Of a stretch of DNA of 9,660 nt, positions 1 through 5,262 are shown one piece after another. The notes under the pieces were generated by a model. That model was not told the DNA's origin and made no database searches. It worked only from the letters and a program-made list of their open reading frames with translations. This DNA comes from Patescibacteria group bacterium (GTDB taxonomy: Bacteria > Patescibacteriota > Microgenomatia > Levybacterales > UBA12049): the NCBI GenBank assembly GCA_023473785.1, contig JAMCYD010000034.1:1-9660 (forward strand). Reading direction: 5' to 3'. Numbering within the stretch: the first letter of the stretch is position 1; each line of letters begins with the position of its first letter. The translations under genes were made by a program, and so were the position numbers.

Positions 1-1
1 A

Positions 2-124
2 GGGAAAAAAAGATTTCATTTGGCTGATCAAATGCGAAACAGGATAAAAAAAATGGGGTACGAGATTGAAGACAAAGAAGACGGCACAACGAATATAAAA
101 AGAATTAAAAAGCTACTTACTTGA
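2..124 (+). CDS. cysS: Cysteinyl-tRNA synthetase, C-terminal end (5' truncated by window edge)
   Basis: An open frame enters from the left edge and ends at TGA 122-124, giving 40 residues. The tail carries an 'F-x-LADQMRNRIKKMG' helix followed by 'EIEDKEDGTT'. This matches the conserved end of bacterial cysteinyl-tRNA synthetases (a K-x-[FW]-x-x-AD-x-x-R-x-x-L-x-x-[ML]-G helix, then an EDx(2-3)GTxW-like segment). The enzyme charges tRNA-Cys in the cytoplasm. The Trp that often follows GTT is Asn here. The stop codon lies inside the -35 box of the next gene's promoter, so spacing is minimal. The catalytic HIGH and KMSKS parts lie outside the window, so the call rests on the tail alone. Confidence 0.8.
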   Translation, partial: GKKRFHLADQMRNRIKKMGYEIEDKEDGTTNIKRIKKLLT

Positions 125-150
125 CAGGATAGTTTAATATCTTGTATTCT
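121..150 (+). promoter_or_regulatory. Sigma-70-type promoter for the gene at 160
   Basis: TTGACA at 121-126, an 18-nt spacer, then TATTCT at 145-150. The -35 hexamer is a perfect consensus and contains the TGA stop of cysS. The predicted transcription start (about 156-158) is within a few bases of the ATG at 160, so the message would be almost leaderless. Confidence 0.6.
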
Positions 151-159
151 GATAAAAAT

Positions 160-756
160 ATGAAAAAATTTCTGATCGAGTATAGAGTTTCGATTCTTCT
201 TATTTTTTCGGTAGTCACACTGCTATTTTTTGTTTCTCAAGTATCTGCGCAGGTTCCTGCAACAGGAGGCGCAGCGGTTGGGACATCCCGGTCACTCTCT
301 ATTGGTAAAGGGCGTCTTGAGGTAAACAAGCTGCGTTTATGTAAAATTCGTGAAAGAAATATTATTAATCGTTCAAACAGTATGGTTGCCCATGCGCATC
401 GCTTGGTGCAGTTTTTTGACTCAATCGCAACAAGAGTTGAGAATTATTATTCGTCAAAATTAGTACCATCTGGAAAAACATTGTCCAGCTATGATGCTCT
501 GGTCGCAGATATAAAAGTCAATAAGGACGCAATTACTCGTCTTTTACAAGTTGTTCAATCAGATGCCGCGAATTTCAAATGCGAAGGGGACGATCCAAAA
601 GAACAACTGGATAAATTCAGAGAAGATATGCATGCGGTTATAACTGGGCTTAAGACATATAGGATGTCTGTCAGGAATCTTATCGTTGCTGTTTCTAATC
701 TGAAGAAAAATGGAGTGACAACAACGACGACAACAACGCCGACGATCACACCTTAA
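160..756 (+). CDS. Secreted helical protein with two cysteines, unknown function
   Basis: 198 residues from ATG 160. I prefer this start to the upstream TTG at 142, which lies across the -10 box, and because residues 1-30 then form a clean signal peptide (MKK, hydrophobic core, VSA before QV, probable signal peptidase I site). The mature part is mostly helical and polar. C61 ('RLCKIRE') and C141 ('FKCEGDD') bracket a helical segment with 'RSNSMV' and 'FFDSIATRVENYY', and could form a disulfide outside the membrane. The protein ends in a Thr-rich tail with 'TPTITP', similar to the linkers of other exported proteins here. I associate this general architecture with hypothetical proteins of Candidate Phyla Radiation genomes but know no function. 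It is followed 4 nt later by a membrane protein, presumably cotranscribed, and the pair ends at the terminator at 1161-1191. Confidence 0.75.
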   Translation: MKKFLIEYRVSILLIFSVVTLLFFVSQVSAQVPATGGAAVGTSRSLSIGKGRLEVNKLRLCKIRERNIINRSNSMVAHAHRLVQFFDSIATRVENYYSSKLVPSGKTLSSYDALVADIKVNKDAITRLLQVVQSDAANFKCEGDDPKEQLDKFREDMHAVITGLKTYRMSVRNLIVAVSNLKKNGVTTTTTTTPTITP

Positions 757-760
757 AACT

Positions 761-1156
761 ATGGAAGAGCAAGATATACAAACAACGAATCCGGTAAATA
801 ACACTGCGGTAAATACTCAGCCGGTTAACAATCCCGTTGCTTCTTCATCTGGAAATAAATTTCTGCTGGTTGGTCTGGGAGTACTATTTCTTCTAGTAAT
901 CCTGCTTGTAATTATTATTTCGGGAGTTTTCAAGAGTTCAAATCCAAAGGTCACTGGTACTGTACAGCAAACTGTTGTTCCCAGAGTTACAGCTCCAGAT
1001 ATCTCTCAACCCCAGCAGCAAGATATTTCTCAACAGCCAATTACAAGCCAGCAGGATACCTTAAAAGCCCTGCAAGAGATTGATAGTGCAAATCCAGACG
1101 CAGTTGGAGCAGATCTTGACCTAAATACCCAAGACGCCTCTTCATTCTCCCAATAA
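761..1156 (+). CDS. Small single-pass membrane protein, unknown function
   Basis: 131 residues. Residues 1-32 are Asn/Thr/Gln/Pro-rich and should be cytoplasmic. Residues 33-58 ('KFLLVGLGVLFLLVILLVIII') form one strong membrane helix. Residues 59-131 are polar and Gln-rich ('QPQQQ', 'SQQP', 'SQQ') and presumably face outside. No catalytic motif or cysteine is present. The ATG lies 4 nt after the stop of the preceding secreted protein and has no Shine-Dalgarno sequence, so translation is probably coupled to the upstream gene. Pairing with a secreted two-cysteine helical protein suggests a shared envelope role, but the sequence itself does not name one. The terminator follows within 5 nt of the stop. 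Confidence 0.7.
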   Translation: MEEQDIQTTNPVNNTAVNTQPVNNPVASSSGNKFLLVGLGVLFLLVILLVIIISGVFKSSNPKVTGTVQQTVVPRVTAPDISQPQQQDISQQPITSQQDTLKALQEIDSANPDAVGADLDLNTQDASSFSQ

Positions 1157-1160
1157 AAAA

Positions 1161-1191
1161 ACTCGCTTGAATATTCTTCAAGCGGGTTTTT
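1161..1191. terminator. Bidirectional rho-independent terminator
   Basis: An 11-bp stem (1161-1171 with 1177-1187, one G-T wobble) surrounds the 5-nt loop TATTC. T5 follows at 1187-1191 and an A-run lies at 1154-1161, so the hairpin works in both directions. It sits between the convergent ends of the plus-strand gene (stop at 1156) and the minus-strand gene (stop at 1224). Confidence 0.85.
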
Positions 1192-1223
1192 CAATCGCAA
1201 CCGAGCCTACGACGGATTAGGAA

Positions 1224-1835
1224 TTAACCTGATATTCCAAAAGTAGTTTTAATAGAATTCAATACACTTTCGAAAAAGACAAGAACCTGATCAAGAGTGG
1301 AAGTTCCTTTTACCTCTGCCTTAAAAGTAACTAGATTTTGAGGGGTTGGAGTCGGTGTCGCGGTTGGGGAGACAGACGGGGAAACGGATGGTGTTATCGA
1401 TGGAGTGACCGATGGTGTTACGCTTGGAGTGATTGTCGTACTTGGTGTTGGAGTCGGTGTTAAGTTTGGTGTCGTAGTTGGAGTAGGTGTTGTAGTCAAA
1501 TTATCATCCTCATCGTTATCTTCGTCGTTATCATCATTGTCGTGATTTTTATCCTCGTTATGCTTTTTACCAACATCTGATTTGGCGACAGCAGATACTG
1601 CATGTCCATTTTCATGTTCGTGAGCCTCAGCTGACACAAAAGCGCCGTGATTTTGGGGGTGTTCATTTTTTTCGTCTTTGTCGTTACTAGAGGCAGGTGT
1701 AACTTGAAATTGAGACTCTATCTTTATCTCGCTTTTGTTTTCGTGTTCATTATTATCATTTGCAAAAGTTAAATTTTTTGTTTGGAGAAAGAGTAAAACT
1801 AAAATGGCAAAAAATGCTGGTGAAAATTTCTTCAT
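1224..1835 (-). CDS. Secreted His/Asp/Asn-rich protein with Thr/Pro/Ser linker, unknown function
   Basis: 203 residues from ATG 1835 (MKKF). An in-frame ATG three codons upstream at 1844 is possible but less signal-peptide-like and has no Shine-Dalgarno site either. Residues 1-25 are a signal peptide with a probable cut after 'TFA'. Then comes a strongly charged region of about 85 residues with eight histidines ('EHEN', 'EHPQNH', 'AHEHENGH', 'KKHNEDKNH') and an acidic run 'DNDDNDEDNDEDDN'. This could bind divalent cations, which is an inference from composition. A linker of about 50 residues of Thr/Pro/Ser repeats leads to a short hydrophobic C-terminal segment (about 170-203). No named domain is recognisable. 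The gene is divergent from the ECF sigma factor and shares a palindromic intergenic region with it, so it is the best local candidate for that sigma factor's target. Confidence 0.7.
   Translation of the reverse strand: MKKFSPAFFAILVLLFLQTKNLTFANDNNEHENKSEIKIESQFQVTPASSNDKDEKNEHPQNHGAFVSAEAHEHENGHAVSAVAKSDVGKKHNEDKNHDNDDNDEDNDEDDNLTTTPTPTTTPNLTPTPTPSTTITPSVTPSVTPSITPSVSPSVSPTATPTPTPQNLVTFKAEVKGTSTLDQVLVFFESVLNSIKTTFGISG
1345..1497 (-). repeat. Degenerate short tandem repeats encoding the Thr/Pro/Ser linker
   Basis: A run of GA/GT-rich units on the plus strand (variants of 'gatggtgtta' and 'gttggagtcggtgt') encodes 'TPSVTPSVTPSITPSVSPSVSP' type linker sequence on the minus strand, here described by its TPSV/SPSV unit. 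Such linkers separate surface domains and are prone to slippage, so length variation between strains is plausible. Confidence 0.6.
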
Positions 1836-1845
1836 ATAAAGCATA

Positions 1846-1870
1846 TAACGAAAGACGAGAAATTTCGTTA
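1846..1870. promoter_or_regulatory. Palindromic operator or bidirectional ECF-like promoter
   Basis: A perfect inverted repeat TAACGAAA (1846-1853) and TTTCGTTA (1863-1870) surrounds a 9-nt centre, midway between two divergent genes. Read on either strand it gives AAC-N16-CGT, which resembles the generic ECF promoter layout (an 'AAC' -35 element and a 'CGT' -10 element about 16 nt apart). Plus-strand use would start near 1876, upstream of the sigma gene. Minus-strand use would start near 1840, just before ATG 1835. It could instead be a repressor site over the sigma gene's other promoter (1878-1886). Confidence 0.45.
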
Positions 1871-1877
1871 CATTATA

Positions 1878-1886
1878 TGCTAGAAT
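1878..1886 (+). promoter_or_regulatory. Extended -10 promoter for the sigma factor gene
   Basis: TGC-TAGAAT (extended -10) ends 6 nt before ATG 1893, with no Shine-Dalgarno site between, predicting a leaderless message. No good -35 hexamer is visible at the right distance; the palindrome at 1846-1870 occupies that region. Confidence 0.5.
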
Positions 1887-1892
1887 ACGCCA

Positions 1893-2399
1893 ATGCGAGA
1901 TGCGGACTTTGATGAACTTTATATACAGTTTTCAGACAAAATCTATAAGTACTTTTACTGGCAAGTTAAAGATCCATACTTGGCCGAGGATTTCACCGCA
2001 GAAGTATTTACCAGGGCCTGGAAGAACTGGAAAAGATTTAAGCCCGATTTTTCAAAGGCGTGGCTTTACAGAATAGCAAGGAATTTTTTGATAGATTATT
2101 TTAGGAAAGAAAAGGGTAAAAAGGAGTTTTCTCTTGAAACATCAATAGAAGAGGGGATTGAACCTTCCTACGACGAAGATTTGATTGAGAAAATTCAGAA
2201 TGATAGTGACATTTCGGATTTACATAAAGCAATTGATTCTTTGCCCGAAAATCTGAAGGAAGTTGTCATTCTGAGATTCATCGAAGAACTTTCCGGCAAA
2301 GAAGTAGGGGAAATTTTAAACATAACAGAAGTTAACGTAAGAGTGCTTCAATACAGAGGATTGCAAAAATTAAAGGAGATTTATAAAAATGAAAAATGA
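1893..2399 (+). CDS. ECF-type RNA polymerase sigma-70 factor
   Basis: 168 residues, typical length for the extracytoplasmic-function group. Region 2 spans about residues 5-75 ('FDELYIQFSDKIYKYFYWQV', then 'AEDFTAEVFTRAWKNW' and 'FSKAWLYRIARNFLIDYFRK'), which holds the core-binding and -10-recognition helices. An acidic linker (about 80-108) follows. Region 4 spans about 112-163 ('AIDSLPENLKEVVILRFIEELSGKEVGEIL...VRVLQYRGLQKLKE') and contains the helix-turn-helix for the -35 element. Region 3 is absent, as expected. The product directs RNA polymerase to a specialised promoter set. The stop overlaps the next gene by 11 nt, and that gene encodes a membrane protein with the layout of an anti-sigma factor. 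The shared palindrome upstream suggests autoregulation; this is an inference. Confidence 0.9.
   Translation: MRDADFDELYIQFSDKIYKYFYWQVKDPYLAEDFTAEVFTRAWKNWKRFKPDFSKAWLYRIARNFLIDYFRKEKGKKEFSLETSIEEGIEPSYDEDLIEKIQNDSDISDLHKAIDSLPENLKEVVILRFIEELSGKEVGEILNITEVNVRVLQYRGLQKLKEIYKNEK
2372..2378 (+). promoter_or_regulatory. Shine-Dalgarno site for the anti-sigma gene
   Basis: AAAGGAG lies 10 nt before ATG 2389, inside the 3' end of the sigma gene. It supports the start that overlaps the sigma stop by 11 nt, and contrasts with the first genes of units, which lack such a site. Confidence 0.7.
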
Positions 2400-3150
2400 T
2401 TTCGAAGAACAACTTATAAAAGAACTGCAGGACCAGGGTGCTTTTGAAGAAGAAGCAAGAGATCTTATGGGGATTTTTAATAAAGTATCAAAGGTCTCAG
2501 AACTAGAGCGTTCTTATGCTTTTAAAAAATCATTTCTTGATAATCTTTGGGAAAAAGAAAAGACAAATAAGAAAATGTTTTTCTTTATGCCTCGGGTTTA
2601 TGTGCCTGCGCTGGCTCTTGTTCTCCTACTATTTATACTAATAACCGAAGTGGTAAATGCTCAGAAAAGCTTGCCCGGACAGCCTCTCTATCCAATAAAA
2701 ATACTATCGGAAAATGTCATAAAAGCCGTAAATCCCGGATTTAGGGATGAAGTTCTCAGGAGAAGAAGCGAGGAGGTAAAAAGTCTAACAGAGCAGAAAA
2801 AGGACTCGGGTCTTCTTAAGAAGACTATTGATCAGTATTCTGATGAGCTGAAAGAAAAAGATAAAATTAATCCGGATTCGGCTGAAAAAACGAAGAAAAA
2901 TCTTGAGGATGCAAAAGAAAATTCAGCAAATGCAGATAAAAAAGAAATAGAGAATGCGATAATACAAACTGAAAATAAAATAATACAAAATAGACATGAA
3001 GAACAGAAAAGGGAAGACAGCAGTATTCAAAAAGACGTCAAGGGTGAGGAAACCAAGGTGACATCGACTCCGAAAAAGGAGATCAAAAAAAGCGAAGACA
3101 CTCACCGGGAGGAAAAAAAGCAAGACGAGTCCACAAACTCAGGTGACTAG
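2389..3150 (+). CDS. Putative anti-sigma membrane protein with DUF5667-like domain
   Basis: 253 residues. Residues 1-63 are charged and cytoplasmic ('FEEQLIKELQ', 'RSYAFKKSFLDNLWEKEK'), where a sigma-binding segment would be expected. Residues 64-88 ('FFFMPRVYVPALALVLLLFILI') make one membrane helix. Then comes 'AQKSLPGQPLYPIKILSENVIKAVNP' (split here as 91-100 and 101-116), the hallmark of DUF5667, in which LPG-x-x-LYP-x-K precedes a charged helix. Residues 117-253 are extremely rich in Lys, Glu, Asp and Asn, probably helical or disordered, and lie outside the membrane. There is no cysteine, so this is not a zinc-binding (ZAS) anti-sigma factor. Overlap with the ECF sigma gene and membrane topology support an anti-sigma or signal-relay role; binding to the sigma factor is inferred. 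Confidence 0.75.
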   Translation: MKNDFEEQLIKELQDQGAFEEEARDLMGIFNKVSKVSELERSYAFKKSFLDNLWEKEKTNKKMFFFMPRVYVPALALVLLLFILITEVVNAQKSLPGQPLYPIKILSENVIKAVNPGFRDEVLRRRSEEVKSLTEQKKDSGLLKKTIDQYSDELKEKDKINPDSAEKTKKNLEDAKENSANADKKEIENAIIQTENKIIQNRHEEQKREDSSIQKDVKGEETKVTSTPKKEIKKSEDTHREEKKQDESTNSGD

Positions 3151-3177
3151 ATAGCTGCAAACATCGGTCCTAAAAGT

Positions 3178-3186
3178 TGCTATAAT
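3178..3186 (+). promoter_or_regulatory. Extended -10 promoter for the transporter gene
   Basis: TGC-TATAAT, a perfect -10 with the TGn extension, ends 6 nt before ATG 3193. No Shine-Dalgarno sequence is present and no convincing -35 box is visible. The geometry is identical to the sigma gene's promoter (1878-1886) and predicts a leaderless transcript. Confidence 0.6.
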
Positions 3187-3192
3187 AAATTA

Positions 3193-4110
3193 ATGGACCA
3201 AAAAGTAACCTCAAAAAAAGTAATTTTCACATCTTTCGTTGTAGACATCCTGGATGTAATTTTAAATTTCTCAATTGCCATTTTATCAGGAAGTGTAATT
3301 ATGCTTACCCAAGTCTTGGAGGGGGTGTCGGATTTGGCATCTTCGGGATTTCTTCTCGTGGGATTTGCGCGTTCAAGACACAAGGAAGACAAAATGCACC
3401 CGTTTGGATACGGAACTGAAATATATTTCTGGAGTCTTCTATCGGCTCTGGTAATGTTTGGTCTTACCTCAACGCTCTCTTTTTATTTTGGCTGGCAGCG
3501 GTTTTTTCATCCGCAGCCTATAAAAGATGTAAATATAGCAATTATTATTTTAATTATCACTTTTTTTACAAATGGATACGCACTATTCTTAAGCTACAGG
3601 AGACTTATTAAAAGAAGGCCGATCAAGCATATTTTAAGAATTTTTTACCGCTCATCCCTTATAGAAACAAAAACCACTTTTACACTGGATCTTATGGGAG
3701 TATCCGCATCTTTTCTCGGAAGTATTGCCCTAGGAATATATATTTTTACAGGAGACGCAAGGCTGGACGGCTTAGGGGCAATGATTATCGGGATCGTTTT
3801 GGCGTTTTTTGCATTTTTCTTGATACTGGGGATAAGAGAGCTTCTTATAGGTAAACGTGCTTCTTTGGAAACTGAGTCCAAGATTAAAAATGCGGCTTTG
3901 GAGATAGACGGAGTAAAAGACATACTTGATATAAAAACTCTTCATTTAGGATCCGAAAAGCTTTTGGTAAATTTATTCGTTCATATGAGATCAAGGCTTG
4001 GCACAAGAGAGCTTGAGAAATTAACGGATAAAATTAAAGACAGAATTGCCCTTGAGGTCCCTTCTGCCAAATATATCCAGGTCGAGCTTGATACTCCAAG
4101 AAACTCATAA
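3193..4110 (+). CDS. Cation diffusion facilitator (CDF) family transporter, atypical metal site
   Basis: 305 residues, the usual CDF length. The first ~220 residues hold about six membrane helices: ~11-32, ~36-57, ~79-100, ~112-134, ~166-185 and ~193-214. A cytoplasmic C-terminal domain follows (~225-300, 'IDGVKDILDIKTLHLGSEKLLVNLFVHM'), resembling the CDF dimerisation domain. Family marks include 'HPFGYG' at 69-74 and 'ARLDGLGAMIIGIVLA' near 189. CDF proteins export Zn, Mn, Fe or similar ions in exchange for protons. The usual site is D/HxxxD in helix 2 and H/DxxxD in helix 5. Here the equivalent positions read E43-GVS-D47 and T162-FTL-D166, so one histidine/aspartate ligand is a Thr and one is a Glu. 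Substrate therefore cannot be assigned. The gene has its own leaderless-type promoter. Confidence 0.85.
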   Translation: MDQKVTSKKVIFTSFVVDILDVILNFSIAILSGSVIMLTQVLEGVSDLASSGFLLVGFARSRHKEDKMHPFGYGTEIYFWSLLSALVMFGLTSTLSFYFGWQRFFHPQPIKDVNIAIIILIITFFTNGYALFLSYRRLIKRRPIKHILRIFYRSSLIETKTTFTLDLMGVSASFLGSIALGIYIFTGDARLDGLGAMIIGIVLAFFAFFLILGIRELLIGKRASLETESKIKNAALEIDGVKDILDIKTLHLGSEKLLVNLFVHMRSRLGTRELEKLTDKIKDRIALEVPSAKYIQVELDTPRNS

Positions 4111-4164
4111 GGATGTATTTCCAAATGAATGTTTGAAATGATTATAGATAAATATAGGGTTTAT

Positions 4165-4193
4165 TTGACTTCGTTCATCTAGCTTCGTATAAT
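4165..4193 (+). promoter_or_regulatory. Near-consensus sigma-70 promoter for the gene at 4200
   Basis: TTGACT (4165-4170), a 17-nt spacer, TATAAT (4188-4193). Eleven of twelve consensus positions match with ideal spacing. ATG 4200 starts 6 nt after the -10 box and there is no Shine-Dalgarno sequence, so the transcript should start at or next to the ATG. Confidence 0.75.
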
Positions 4194-4199
4194 CGCGGC

Positions 4200-4559
4200 A
4201 TGCCTAAGGAATCATTGAGAGAAAGCCTCGGACTGACTGAACCTCCTATGAATTGGTTTTGTGGTTTTGGGCATAGAGCGACTGGATTATCTAGGGTAAC
4301 ATATAGTGCGGTTTTTGAGCGCTTGGGTGAGGGCGAAGTAGGACGCAAAATGCAGCAATGGACCCATTTTACAGGAAACCCAGCTACTAGAAGAGATTCA
4401 GCGGAAAGAAAGCAAAGAGCAGCATCCGTACAAGAGGCGAACAATTTTGTTACTGGAATAGTTGGTTTTAGTCCGCGGGAAATTATGGATAGAGCACGTC
4501 AGCTGGAAATTGAATATAAAGGAAGGGATGCAGCTCCGTTTCCCGTCGAACTCTATTAG
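4200..4559 (+). CDS. Small soluble protein, unknown function
   Basis: 119 residues. I do not recognise it. It has no signal peptide or membrane helix and should be cytoplasmic. Visible features are an N-terminal segment with 'EPPMNWFCGFGHRATGLSR' containing the only cysteine (C21), a basic region 'NPATRRDSAERKQRAAS' (60-76), a probable helix 'PREIMDRARQLEIEYKG' (92-108), and a hydrophobic end 'PFPVELY'. The excess of Arg in the middle could suit nucleic-acid binding, but no motif supports it. The strong, ideally spaced promoter 6 nt before the ATG is the main argument that this is a real gene. It is followed, after 160 nt, by another small orphan gene with the same kind of promoter. Confidence 0.6.
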   Translation: MPKESLRESLGLTEPPMNWFCGFGHRATGLSRVTYSAVFERLGEGEVGRKMQQWTHFTGNPATRRDSAERKQRAASVQEANNFVTGIVGFSPREIMDRARQLEIEYKGRDAAPFPVELY

Positions 4560-4719
4560 CCTCTAGGTTGAAATCGAAGTAACTTTTGCATTTGTTGCAT
4601 TATCTCCAGATGCTCAATCACACTGAGCTGTGTCATTCGGGAGAAATTGTCCCATCGGGCAAGCAAAAGTATCCCATAGCTCTTGACTATTTAATCTCAG
4701 GTAATATATAATTCCAGCC
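4560..4719 (+). other. 160-nt intergenic region between two orphan genes
   Basis: No open frame of interest, tRNA or clear terminator is seen. It holds an imperfect direct repeat, TGTCATTCGGG (4631-4641) and TGTCCCATCGGG (4648-4659), of unknown meaning, and the promoter of the next gene at its right end. Confidence 0.3.
4683..4712 (+). promoter_or_regulatory. Near-consensus sigma-70 promoter for the gene at 4720
   Basis: TTGACT (4683-4688), an 18-nt spacer, TATAAT (4707-4712). ATG 4720 begins 7 nt after the -10 box, without a Shine-Dalgarno site, again predicting a leaderless message. Confidence 0.7.
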
Positions 4720-5187
4720 ATGAACGAAGGTATTAGAAAATCGCTATCTCCCTTTGAGCGCTTACGAGAGCAATATAATAATCTTCCAGCCAAAGAAGCA
4801 GGACATATAGATAGGGATTTGGTATTAGGTGATGGGACTGAGATTACCTTAGTAGAAAGTAGACCATATCCAAGTAGTCCTATTTGTTCATACAAGTTTG
4901 TATGTAGGCCTGCAAACAGGCATCGTAATACGCCTGGTCAGGAGATTAGATTCGCTGTTGGTGAAGAAGGATTGGAATGGGTTGAATTACCCGATCAAGA
5001 GTTTCGAGTAGGGGGCGTGACAGTTCATGAAACTAAAAGTGCTCGTCATGAATACAAAGGCACAAAAGAAAATGGGGGAAAAGCGGCAACTGCATTGGCT
5101 GATTGGGTTGATAGAATTGTCACGGAGGGTAAATATAGTCCTCCTCCATTCTCAATAGCTATGCTGACTGAGTTTGAGCAATCATAG
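4720..5187 (+). CDS. Small soluble protein, unknown function
   Basis: 155 residues. I do not recognise it. There is no signal peptide or membrane helix. The N-terminal 25 residues look helical ('SPFERLREQYNNLPAKEA'). Residues ~30-105 alternate like a beta-rich domain ('RDLVLGDGTEITLVES', 'ICSYKFVCRP', 'QEIRFAVGEEGLEWVEL', 'FRVGGVTVHET'). A Lys/Gly stretch follows (~107-121), then a helix 'AATALADWVDRIVTEGKY' (122-139) and a Pro-rich turn. Two cysteines (C56, C62) lie six residues apart. The tail runs to TAG at 5185-5187, 75 nt before the convergent gene's stop. The protein does not resemble the orphan gene before it, but the two share promoter type and strand. Confidence 0.6.
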   Translation: MNEGIRKSLSPFERLREQYNNLPAKEAGHIDRDLVLGDGTEITLVESRPYPSSPICSYKFVCRPANRHRNTPGQEIRFAVGEEGLEWVELPDQEFRVGGVTVHETKSARHEYKGTKENGGKAATALADWVDRIVTEGKYSPPPFSIAMLTEFEQS

Positions 5188-5262
5188 TCTCGGAAAATAC
5201 AGTCAAGTTTTACTAATTATTGCCTCATTATTTTTTCGTCGAATTCGTATATGGAAGAGAGG

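Noticed and set aside
555..804. Minus-strand open frames under the secreted protein at 160-756
   Set aside because: They mirror the plus-strand gene, start in its Thr-repeat tail, have no promoter or Shine-Dalgarno site, and give low-complexity Val/Cys/Arg-rich products.
3645..3923. Minus-strand open frame of 92 codons inside the transporter
   Set aside because: The plus-strand frame is a clear CDF protein with continuous family features; the minus frame has no supporting signal.
4114..4138. Possible terminator after the transporter (ATTTCCAAA paired with TTTGAAAT)
   Set aside because: The stem is A/T-rich with a bulge and no T-run follows.
4175..4444. Minus-strand open frame opposite the orphan gene at 4200
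   Set aside because: The plus-strand frame has a near-consensus promoter at the right distance; the minus-strand frame shows none, although neither product is recognised.
5188..5262. Possible terminator between the convergent genes at 5187 and 5263
   Set aside because: A T6 run is present at 5231-5236 but no stable stem precedes it.
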